64,000 bases of DNA from Trileptium ribeirensis (lineage: Eukaryota > Nematoda > Enoplea > Enoplida > Thoracostomopsidae), in assembly GCA_030248225.1 (NCBI GenBank), contig JASANE010019548.1, positions 61,879-125,878 of the forward strand, written 5' to 3'. The notes under the pieces were generated by a model, which did not search any database, had not been told where the DNA came from, and saw only the letters and a program-made list of their open reading frames with translations. This document shows, one piece after another, positions 1 to 10,389 of this stretch (within the stretch, counting starts at the first letter, position 1; each line of letters starts with the position of its first letter). Made by a program: the position numbers and the translations under genes.

Positions 1-2080
1 TCAGCCTCTACCCAACTACTGCAAGGCGAACTCACTTATCGCATAAGTGCCGATAAGGTCCCACTACGGCTCGGACCTCCAAGCCATTTCCCGGTGAAAA
101 CTCAGCTCTGTCGACCCCTGCTGGTCGCCAAAGGCGACAGAAATATTTTTACGCTAAGTTTCTTGTTCATAAATGACAAGAGTTCCAACATGAGCAATAT
201 TGTACATAATAGAGCAGTGTTTCAAACAAAATACAGCTTATTCAGTAAGTACGAATGAGTTCTGACAAAAACTTTTGCCAAACATTTATGAAGACTTCAA
301 ACGATGTGTTTGCTTATGTCATTAGTGGTTGTGTTGCTAATTAGTGTAATATTTTGTATCGTTTTAATGACGTTGTGTTTTATGGTCGGTGAATAAATTA
401 ATAATTAAGATTTGTTACACGCTGTATAAATATTAAATCGTATTCTTCTTTCAATTTTTAATATAGTGCTTTTAATAAATGCTTTTAGATATATGTTTTC
501 GTCACTATATTTACATTTTATAGTTTTTTTATATGTTAATATTTATATTTGTGTCACTATCTGCGTCTATATCGTAAGCAAATTTATATATTTACTGTTG
601 CTGTGTTACCATTTGGTTGTAAAATTATATCCTCGAAATTAAAACAGATAACTACATCACCAAAACTCGCACGTATTTGTAAAATTCCATAATTCAGACG
701 ACAGGCCACAAATATTGGCTGCTTGGGTTCAACTACATCTAATTTAGTTTCAAATAACCCTAGTGAAACCTCATGAATGCGACTACATCTTGACTTCACG
801 GCAACTACGGTATGGTTCTCTGTAGGACTAGCAACGAACCTCTTACCGTAACTAATGCGGCCAGTTTGAACTGCGGGGATAAAAAGTCTACATTATGCCA
901 CGGATAAATGCCTAACATGGCGATACGTTTACACAATTATTCTGCATGGCAGGGAAAATTTCTTTTATGATTAAAAAGAGGACAACCTTCAGAATAACTC
1001 ATAAAGTACATGTTTGAAGAAAAATTAACTTTAGAAATAAAATTAAATTAGAAATAAAAATTTTGTGCATTATTTCATATTCTAAATAGCCGTAGTGGTT
1101 ATATGCCATCCAGGCACAAGTGCTTGTATCATATTCTGATGACTACCCCACTACGTACAGAATAATTTAGAAAAAATTATAATTAAATAATTTTCGGTAT
1201 CGAATCTTCTTCAGCGTCCACAAGGTTAACAAATAAGATACCGAATGTAGGTTTAAACCAATGAAATCAACACATTTACCTGGTCAAATAACATATAGTT
1301 CATATACAAGGAACCTTTGCTTAGGTAGTACATGCTTCCTGAGGAAAGTGGGGTAACCTGGGGTAACCAATAATTTTCTCCGTTTGCCAATTTTCATTAT
1401 ATTTTCCTAATTTTCTCCAATTTTTCTTCATTATTTTGTAATATTACTCATAATTTATATAATTTTCCATGCGTCTTGGGCACGCAGTTAAGTGGATCCG
1501 GGGTTTCAGTGAGGGAATTCGGTCCGTAATGGATAACATCTTACCCACTATGGACACATATAAGGCCATCGTTTGGATTAAACAAGTCAGGAAGCTACTT
1601 AGTCAAAATTAAAAACTTTCGTTTATACGGTATTCTTCAAACTTCGGTATATAGTTCGCAGAGGCCGCTCTGACAAAAATTGAAAAAGTATTGGACGGTG
1701 GTTATCACTTCTCAAGCAGACACCCCTGGCAAGAGTTATAGCCATAAATGTCTTCGGCACGGAGTAACACAAATATAATTCAGAAACCCTTGCCCGTTTT
1801 TACGAAAATTTGAGTAGGAAGGAACACAAAGCTGTTTGGATAACGACATTCTAAAAGAGCGGGAAAGGTTGTTAAAATTCATTGATCTAGTTGAGAGTTT
1901 TATACATGACACTGTTAGACAAAACCACATTTTTTCACAATTAACCTGTTAGTTGGCTAACCTCGGTTGGTTGTTGGTTGCGCTCACTCTGTTTCAGAAA
2001 TGTGCTCAATAGCACTATTTAATACTAAAGAATCTTAGAATTTAAACTACTATTACAAATTTTTGCTAATTGGCAATAAC
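1..2080. other. AT-rich non-coding stretch, nothing recognised
   Basis: No coding exon, RNA gene or transposon end that I can support. The first ~135 bases are less AT-rich than the rest and could be the edge of a repeat whose other half lies outside the window, but I find no second copy inside it. The remainder is low-complexity A/T sequence with only short chance ORFs. Confidence 0.4.
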
Positions 2081-2084
2081 CATA

Positions 2085-2335
2085 GATACTCATGGTGGGG
2101 TGGGGCGAGGGAGATTATACCTCCGTAATGCTCTAACCCGTCCTAGAGCTCGGCTACCGCGCGCACCTAGAGGAGCCATAAACGCCGAACTAATAGGTGC
2201 CTTATGAGGCTTCAGATGCGCCGCAGTTCCCCACACGACCCTCCGCAGACCGCCTCTACCCCGCCCCGACCGAGGCCGAAGCCCCGAGGTTCCGGACCCC
2301 TCTTGGGACATCGGACTTCGGACCTCGGTCTATGT
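2085..2335. other. isolated GC-rich patch
   Basis: About 250 bases are clearly GC-rich inside AT-rich flanks. The minus strand has a short open frame rich in Gly, Arg and Pro (2090-2311), which any GC-rich stretch tends to give; there is no splice site or domain to support a gene. It could be a SINE or a piece of a structural RNA gene, but I see no A/B box pair and do not recognise an rRNA segment. Confidence 0.3.
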
Positions 2336-2340
2336 ATGGG

Positions 2341-3719
2341 AATAACTTTTATAAAAACTTTGTATTATAGTTTTTGAATCTTTTAAATATTTTGTAACGA
2401 ATTGTGTATGAAATTCCGGAGCATTTTTGTGATCAGTGCAGCATATGCGTTGCACATTGTACGTAAAGTATAACAATGGTTCGAATTCAACCGGTCACAA
2501 TATGCTTTAACTGCACATTTCCTATAAGTATACTGTTTAACGTGTTAGCATTTTGACCGAAAGTTCGACACACAGCTGCAGCGCAATGTGATTTGCAAAT
2601 ACCTAATTTTGCTGACGCGTGCACGGCAGCAGCGCTAAAAATAATGGCAGCGCTTATTTAGTTTGCAGTTTTTATGAGCTAAAATTAGGGTGTAAATGTC
2701 TTGAAATATTTTCCAGAATTCACATTCCGAACCGAATATGATGAAAAACGGTGTTAAAGCTCGGCTTTGCCCATGCAGGTCTTCTGGAATATTTCACTGT
2801 TAAATGAGCCAAGACTGTCATTTTAGTCTTCGCGAGAACCTTGGTGACCTATGATATTCCTAACGAACAATGTTGTCAATTTGAAACTTGCAGCTGTTAA
2901 TACATTGAAATATCTAAAACATGATGAGAAATATGGTGTGTTGTATTTTGACTGGATTCTAGCTTATAAGCTTAATTTCAGAAAAAAGTTGACAGCGTCG
3001 AGCAACGCAACGGGATTTACCGTCAACCTCGGGTGCAGGTCGATCGCTAAATTACAATGCAGAATGGACTAGTCAGACTCCGAAATTTAGCCCAATTACG
3101 TGTTAGGTATAATGAACCTTGCGAGACACGTTGTTTAAATATATTAGTTGTCAGACCGGGCTGAAATTCGTCGGTCCGATTCGGGAATATACGAAACCCA
3201 AGTGGCGCAGCTTGGCTACGTGCAGCGGTTTTAGTACCTCTAGAATACTCTTTACAGTCTCCAATGTTCTGAGTCTGTAGAATCATGTAGCGGTGCTATG
3301 AGTTGATATAAGATATATGGGTCTATTCAACATTCCCAAGCAACAATGCGGCGATTAATGTCGAATGCCATAGGAACCGCTTAATAGGTGCTATAAAAAT
3401 TTCAAAAATAACGTAAAATGATCGCGCAAATTTTGCTTGAAAAAAGCCCAATATTTACGAACTCTATAATAAGATAGGTATCAGCCGGAGAAACACTAAA
3501 AACACAAGATGTGACAGAGCATGTCACATGTTATCTGAGCGAAAAATTATACAGTAAACTCAAAATATCTGGTTTAATTTGTGAAAAGTTATAAATGCTA
3601 TTCATTTGCAAGGCATATAACTTGCACCTATTTGTTTTCATTTGTCATATTCATTGATTCATTATTTTTGACATGAAAAGGATTTATTGAAGTGTTGCAG
3701 CACGCAGTACAGCACATAC
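2341..3719. other. non-coding stretch, nothing recognised
   Basis: Only short ORFs without domains, splice signals or repeat structure. It ends where the 3' tail of the LINE begins. Confidence 0.4.
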
Positions 3720-3720
3720 A

Positions 3721-3745
3721 AAGTCAAAGTCAAAGTTTATTGAAC
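3721..3745 (-). repeat. 3'-terminal hexamer repeat of the LINE
   Basis: On the plus strand the motif CAAAGT is repeated about three times at the left edge of the element, immediately after unrelated flanking sequence. Read on the coding strand this is the ACTTTG tail at the 3' end of the transcript, expected to be the reverse-transcriptase recognition and priming end. Confidence 0.6.
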
Positions 3746-4089
3746 ATCAAGATTACGTGCATACAGATATACATGGCACAACGAATAGTCGGTGCATATA
3801 GATATACATGGCACAACGAATAGTCGATAATAAATTTGAAGTGTTAATATGCAGCAACCAAGAATATTCAATAAAAAGGTTAGAAAGGGGGACGAGTCCT
3901 ACTCTTACATCTAACCTAAGTTCCGGTTATAGTAGAGATATCTATTCAAGTTGATGTCCTTTTCCAACTGATTCTTAAAAGTTCTTAAATTCGCTGAACA
4001 TACGACTGAGCTAGGTAAACAGTTCCATATATCAACATGCCGCAGAATAAAGTTATTTCTTGCTGCATTGGTGTGTCACTTACGTTTTA

Positions 4090-6724
4090 TCAGTTTTTAC
4101 CGTTTCCTCGTGTACTCGTATTTTGCGAGAGCATGAAAAGGTTTTGACAAGCATTTACATCTCGGTTCAGACATTTAAAAATCATGCAGAGGTCAGCTCG
4201 CAGACGCCGCAACTCTAATGGTTCAAGGTTGTAAAAGTCATTAGGCGCTCTTTGTAACTTATAGGAGCACCGTTGTTTCTATAATTTAGTTTTCGAGTAA
4301 AATATCTCTGTACGCGTTCAATTTTGTCTATCTCCATTAGGGATGTGGGTGACCAGACTGACGATGAATATTCCAAAAGGGGTCGAATATAGGATTTATA
4401 ACAAAGCAGTAAGGCATGTGGGTCGCAGTTTATAAAACAACGAAATAGCATGTTAGTAATACGATACGCCTTGGAAATGATTGCATTTATATGAGATTTA
4501 AAGTTTAGATCGTAATTAACTATTACACCCAAATCTTTTACTTGATGCAAAGTGGGCAAGTCAATGCCATTTATACTATGGTGTACTTTTGGATTATTTT
4601 TACCAAGATGCAAAACTCCACACTTTGATTGTGATATGGCAAGCTGCCAATTGGAAGACCATTTCGACAGTAGGTTAAGTGCGTTTTGCATTGATACCTG
4701 AGAACAGCTATCGTTCTTATCAAGGCTAATATATATTTTAACATCATCAGCAAATACTTTAAATAAAACATTGCTTAAACAAGATGTTACATCATTAATA
4801 TATAACAAAAATACAATGGGGCCGAGAACGCTACCTTGAGTACACCAGATATCACATTTCGTGGTTGAGACAAAGTGTTGTCAAGTTTCACTCGCAATTG
4901 TCTGTTATTTAGAAATGCTTTCAACCATCTTAGTAGCGTCCCAGTAATACCAAAAGAAGGCAGCTTACGGATTAATTTAACATGAGATACAGTATCAAAC
5001 GCTTTTGCAAAGTCAATATATACTATATCCACATCCTTTTTAGAATCCAGAGCAAACGACCACTCATGTACAGTTTCCAATAGTTGAGTACAAGTGGATT
5101 TTTTTGACACAAAGCCATGTTGCTCAGGTGATATCAAGCTGTTTTCTTGCAAATATGATTTGAGAGAATCACATATTATGGTTTCCATTACTTTACAACA
5201 ACAAGACAATAAAGAAATAGGACGATAGTTCAAAGGTTCACATGAATCTCCTTTTTTATATACTGGCACAACGTTAGATTGTAACGATGCTTTTGGTAAA
5301 ACGCCCTGCACAAATGATTGTTCGAAAATGTGTGAAAGCGGTAGTGATATCGCATCTTTTAGTTGTTTTAAGAGAAACTGACTAAAGCCATCAGGAGTAT
5401 TGCGATGCTTAGGTTTGAGCTTATGCAATGCCTTCCATACCACTTGCGGGCTAAAAGAAACCCATGAAATTTTGCTTTCGGTCACAGGATGAACGTCACA
5501 AGTTACTGAGTCGTTATCAGAAACAAAAACAGAAGCAAAAGCTTCAGCCATAATTTCACAGCACGTGGACTTATCGGCACAAAGAGTACCGTTAGGTGCT
5601 TTCAGAGCCATTACAGTACTTTTACGGTACAATTTGCTATTTACGTAGTTAAAAACTGAATTCCTATTAGAATTATTGATGACACGGTTTTCTTGGTATT
5701 TTTTTAATTTATCAATAACTTTCACGCATTTTTTGCTAAATAGTTTATATTCGTGAAAATTGTGTGTCTTTTTGGCTAAATGCCAGAGTTTATTTTTATG
5801 ATTTAACATTTTTCTAATGTGAGACGGGTAGCTAAATTTGGGCTTTTTAACTTTCTTTGGAACAAAAGTTTCAATAACATCTACAATTACCGACCAAAAT
5901 AAACACCATTTCTTTTCCACATTGAACACTGAATAAAACATATAATCCCAATTATACTGAGACAGATGATCTGAAATAACAGAGTAATCAGCATTTCTAT
6001 AGTCATAATATATATCAACACAAGACCTAGGTTCACCAGTCGCATTACCTACAATATAGAAATCAATAGATATGTGATCGGAAAACATATCGCCTTGTGA
6101 GACATTGCTAACATTCAACAATGAATTTGTTAAGACTAAGTCGAGCGTGTTGGCGCCCCGTGTAGTAAACTGAACCAATTGAGTAAAACCTTTTTCCATA
6201 GCAAATTCTGCAAACATAGCAGCTTGGCCATAGCTAGGCCATGTTAGCGAGCTCCAGTTTATTTCAGGAAAGTTGAAGTCGCCCAATAGAGTTATTGGGC
6301 AATTCACTTGGCAAAGCTCGTTCATCTGATCAATTAGATCTGCTGTATATTCAAGAGTGCTATTAGGAGGTCTGTAAACACATATTAATCTATGCTTATT
6401 TGTTATATACAAATCTACGCATATAATCTCTAAATTTATGTCAGAACAATTCACAAGCAATGATTTCACAGAGTAATGAACAAAGATGGCAACTTCTCCT
6501 CCACAGGATTTTGCCCTATCTTTGCGGAACACTAAAAACTCTGGACAGCTAACTTTTGAGTTTGCAAATTCGTCGTGTAACCATGTTTCACAGAAAGTAA
6601 TAATTTTAAAGTTTCTACTGTTAAGAAGGCACTCCAATATTGTTACTTTATATGCTAAGCTTCCCACATTAGCTAGTTTGCAGGGTATTGGAGAAGCATT
6701 TGTACGCGTACGACTCGCCCCCAT
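4090..6724 (-). pseudogene. LINE ORF2: endonuclease-reverse transcriptase, two frameshifts
   Basis: The first 645 codons (6724 down to 4787) hold an exonuclease-endonuclease-phosphatase domain with motifs CETW (residues 45-48), YRPPNS (117-122), LLGDFN (146-151) and SDH (215-217). Reverse transcriptase motifs follow: NYRPISLL, the finger/palm aspartate block YIDFAKAFDTV, and VISGV. Just after VISGV (about 4830) a single-base loss shifts the frame. The catalytic FADD box and thumb continue in the other frame (4808 down to 4215). A second one-base shift near 4240 separates the last segment (motif LELRRLRADL), which ends at a stop at 4090. The start ATG sits 2 bases after the ORF1 stop (TAGATATG), so coupled reinitiation is likely in live relatives. 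The protein would nick DNA and prime reverse transcription at the target. Confidence 0.88.
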
Positions 6725-6726
6725 AT

Positions 6727-7884
6727 CTAGTTTTTCGAACTAGAATAATGGTTTGACTCCGCCATACAGCTGTTTACGTTAACTGTAATGTTTCTACCAA
6801 CTCCTTCAAACGAATATTCTACCGGATACCTTTTGCCACCAACGAGGTTGTTGTCATTCATAAAACATCCCTTATACACAAACAGTTTTTCGTTCAAAAC
6901 GAGATATTTGGTGCGATCTCGGGGATCATTATTGAGTTCGGAATTCAGACTCTGAGCATTTTTGTACAATACCGATAGACGAATTCGCTCTTCGGTTGTC
7001 ATTGAACGCCGGGGAAAAATTCCTTTCCACTGTTCGCTGCTTTTCAGATTGTGGGCTTCACGCAGCACAGATTTCACCACGGTAGAGGAGTAGAGCCTTA
7101 CTTTAAGCAGTCGAGGAATTGAATTTTTTGAATTAGAAACTGATTCAGGTCGCTGTCTTTTCGATTCAATTGTCCCCATTCTGAAGACTGATTCCACAGC
7201 AGCACTCTGGTCCAAATACTGGACAATTTCAGTGGCTGTTTTGAGGTCGTGATCGTGATCAATTTCTGTGAGTCCCTTAATAACCAGACATCGGCGATGT
7301 GGGTCTCCCTCAGCTGTATTGATATTGGGACAGAAATTTGTTCTATCAGCAATGTTTCTTGCCACAACTTCTGCAAAAGACAGCGGTTGTGATTGTTCAA
7401 TGGCGGAGGCATTGTCCGTTTAAGTTGCGGGATTTAAAGAGTGTTTAATCGCATCAATTGATGACGTGATTTCATTCATTTGCGCTTGCATGGCGCTAAA
7501 ACGAGCATTAATGGTGTCCAGTTCGGCAGCCACAGGGGTTGTCCGCCGTGAAATGTTTTGACAGCTGCTACAAACTACTTGCACAAAGGAATTTCCTTGT
7601 ATTGCGGCAATGATTTGTGCGTTAAGACCAGTGCATGAGTAGTGTATCCACCCATCGCAGCTATCACATGCGAAACAGTCGTCTCCACCCTCGCGTTGAC
7701 ATTCGCAGCAAAGGGTTGAGCCAACAGGCTTTGTTGTGATCGAAGTTGCAGATGTGTTGAGCTGCGCTGCAGGATTTTGGATAGAGTGTCGTTGAGCAGT
7801 TGATTGTTTTGAACCCTGGGAGCCGTGCGTTCGTACTTGTTTTTCCTTTGAACCGTTTGTTGTGCCGGTTTGTTGAGGTCCCAT
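6727..7884 (-). pseudogene. LINE ORF1: PHD finger plus RRM-like nucleic-acid-binding protein, one stop codon
   Basis: The frame opens with ATG at 7884. Residues 59-108 form a C4HC3 PHD-type zinc finger (paired Cys at 59/62, 70/73, 76, His81, Cys84, Cys105/108), followed by a short helix and an in-frame TAA at 7422-7420. The same frame continues without any shift to a TAG at 6727. The second part has the run of basic and helical motifs typical of LINE ORF1 proteins (SVFRMG, then RLLKVRLYSSTVVKSVLREA, then TTEERIRL), the RRM-like region that packages element RNA. A single nonsense codon between the two domains is the only damage seen, so this is either a recent pseudogene or, less likely, a readthrough stop. 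Confidence 0.8.
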
Positions 7885-8035
7885 TTTTCTGTGACGAACG
7901 GCCGATTTATTGGTGTTGTTAGCCTTAATTGTCGAAGTACGTATCTCCAGATATTCAGCGACAGTAGCAATTTAACGTCCTTAGACAATAATTTGTTATA
8001 TAATATGTCTGGTGTAACGCACCAGAAACGCATTC

Positions 8036-9463
8036 ACCTTTAGTCTTCCTCCTAAAACTGAATGCAATTGGGTTAAAACCAATACGTTATATACTCATAT
8101 GCATTACATACACTGTCGTTTCGTTTAAGACAAAGTCTACACTGGTACGATGTTGCAACATCTGGGCAGGCCTGGCCCATTCGTTTGGCCCAAGCGGTCC
8201 GGATCCGGACACGTGCCTAAATTCTCCCCTCTACTACCCTGCTACGGCTACATAAAGCTTGACAGAGACCGGAAACAGTGTCACAGTGTGAAAGTTATCA
8301 CAAAACAACACTGATAAAATGAGTAGAACAGTGGTAATAAATAATTCAATATTAACGACAAAGGTGTAAGAGTTTGAATAATGAAAATAGTCAGCTAAAT
8401 AGGGTGAAAGCCCTAGCAGGTAATCAAGTTACACTATAGGATAGTCCGTTGCGACAATTATTTATCGGTGGAAATATGCACCTCGTTTGCTGGCATAAAA
8501 ACGTAATTAATACGCTTAGCATGAGAAAATAAATTTCTATGTTACTTACCCGGCCAATATCAGCTTTAGAGGCCGTGCGTTATGTTGTTAGAAAAAAGAA
8601 CAGCTTAGTGAGGGGGGTTCGGTGGCTACTTAGGCTTAGGTTTAGCATATATATCGAGAACGGCATAACATACATTTCACTTCCTCAAGTTAATGATATA
8701 AAGTTGAAGGCAAATTGAAGTACTTACAGTGTACAAAATAACAAAACGTGAAACTGCAAACTTGTGTTTTTGCTTTTCATTATATTTCTATTCTGCACAT
8801 AAAAACAAGCCCTTTCATTCTTTGAGTAAAAATTTTGATGATCCGAATTAAAGCAGTGGATACGTTTTCAAATATCTTAAAAAAATTTGCAGCATTCTTC
8901 GAATAGTGGAAAATTATAGCCCTAAATAAGCCCTTGAAACTCTGTTATAACTAAATAAGTCTGGCTACTATTATTTAGAAAGAAAACAGCGAAACGGCAG
9001 CTGCAGTAATCTAAGATTCTTTAATTTCTTTGGAAAGCCCAAAACTCTCTGGTTAACACTAGATCAGTATTCCAGGAACAAAAAACAAATTTTTTACCTA
9101 ACAAAGGTGGGAAAGTCAGACATTGTCAAGGCATTACATATTTAATTCTTTTCCTGCTTAGCAATTCGTAAAATGTTGAAAATATCCGAGATTATAGCTT
9201 TAAATATGTTGTAGTGACCTTTAATTCCGGCCAAAAAAGACCTAACAGTCCATAATATTACATAAACAAGCCCCGCCATATATGATGATAATAGCAGACC
9301 TACAATTCGTGCTTAATTCATTTATTATTTGCTTCGCATATAGAACTAATAATATATAGGCTGTAGATGCGCTTAAACACAGTGCGAAAAGTCTACAAAA
9401 TTTAACCTTTAGTGTAGAAAAAAATCGGGCGCTGCAATAAAAGGCTGCAGCTCAATTTATATA
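8036..9463. other. non-coding spacer between the two retroelements
   Basis: AT-rich, only trivial ORFs. I looked for missing C-terminal exons of the NUB1 gene here on the minus strand and found none that match in sequence and phase. Confidence 0.35.
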
Positions 9464-10354
9464 TGTAGCGGGTGGAGTCGCTACAAGTTTATATTGGTGG
9501 GTTCAGTGACGCGCCCCTCAACGTTGTGAATCCCAAGTCCTGCCTTCCTCAGATTACTCGAACGCAACAAGTCCTGTCACCACTCCGCCTCGAACTAGTC
9601 ACGTCCTGGCTCACAGTGGAACCGCGAACGAGACAAGTCCTGGAAATAAGCAAGCGACTCGAACTAGTTCAGTCCTGTAACAAAAGGAGGCACGAACCAG
9701 GGTCTTACGATTAGACTGAACAGCCGCGAACGATATTGCGTCCTGGCTAAGAAACACAGTGCACCCCTTTATATAGTCACTTTATTAAACAGTAACAAAC
9801 CAGCTTCATCTAACGGCAAAAGAACGACTTTCGGTGGACCAGAACAAGCGTAACTTACTAACTAAATAATAAGCTTAATAAGCAGGAGCGACTGAGCACT
9901 ACTGAAAACACAGGGAACAGTTTCAAAGGCGCAGAGAGCGTAACTCTAGGCCAAGCTAAGAACCAACTTGTGAAGGAATGCCATGCGAAAGCGTTCTTGC
10001 CTTGCATATATACACAGTTTCATTAAAAGTTCAATGCTGAAAAACAGAATTAAATGTCAGTCATTTCAGAGTCAGATAATGCTATCTTAAATGTCAGTTA
10101 TTTTTAGAATCCAATAATAACAAAAACCTTACACACTACTATCTACAACAAAATGATATTATCCCACTTAGTGTTAGATGTATATATGAATTGTAAAATA
10201 TCAGAACAATTTCAAGCAGCTCAATAGTTCGCAGAAGTTCTTGAGATGTAAACTTCAAACATACACATCAAAAATCTGAGTCAAAACCAAGCGAGCTCAA
10301 TGTACCAGTCAAAACAATAAAACCACCACGCGCAACAAGTTCGGGTTCGCTACA
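9464..10354 (-). repeat. 3' LTR
   Basis: This 891-base copy matches the one at 21365-22259 along its whole length. It begins TGTAGCG and ends CGCTACA, a perfect 7-base terminal inverted repeat. It contains a minus-strand TATA box (9766-9776) and, downstream of it in transcript sense, six spaced copies of a CAGGAC core (about 9740, 9671, 9636, 9602, 9569, 9535). An AATAAA on the minus strand (about 9781-9786) could serve polyadenylation but lies upstream of the TATA box, so that role is uncertain. Confidence 0.93.
9766..9776 (-). promoter_or_regulatory. TATA box in 3' LTR
   Basis: CTATATAAAGG on the minus strand. The matching site in the 5' LTR (21667-21674, TATAAAGG) keeps the core although neighbouring bases differ, which supports function. 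Transcription would start about 25-30 bases further left, placing the CAGGAC repeat array in the transcribed R/U5 part. Confidence 0.5.
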
Positions 10355-10366
10355 TGACCCCCCTTC
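10355..10366 (-). promoter_or_regulatory. polypurine tract
   Basis: On the minus strand the sequence GAAGGGGGGTCA lies directly before the TG of the 3' LTR. This is where the plus-strand primer of LTR retroelements is cut, and the position fits exactly. Confidence 0.75.
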
Positions 10367-10389
10367 GTGCGAAGCGTGGTCCCCACGCT

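Larger units (their letters stand above)
3721..8035 (-). mobile_element. CR1-like non-LTR retrotransposon, nearly full length, inactivated
   Basis: A two-ORF LINE read on the minus strand. ORF1 has a PHD-type zinc finger followed by an RRM-like LINE ORF1 region; ORF2 has an apurinic-type endonuclease and a reverse transcriptase. The 3' end (left side, about 3721-3741) is a short run of the hexamer ACTTTG, the kind of simple terminal repeat CR1/L2-like elements carry instead of poly(A). PHD fingers in ORF1 are known from CR1-clade elements, which fits the RT type. The 5' limit is uncertain: the frame before ORF1 runs open to about 8033, but no clear target duplication was found. One nonsense codon and two frameshifts make this copy non-autonomous. 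Confidence 0.85.

Noticed and set aside
2090..2311. 73-codon Gly/Arg/Pro-rich minus-strand ORF
   Set aside because: Explained by high GC content; no splice sites, start context or domain.
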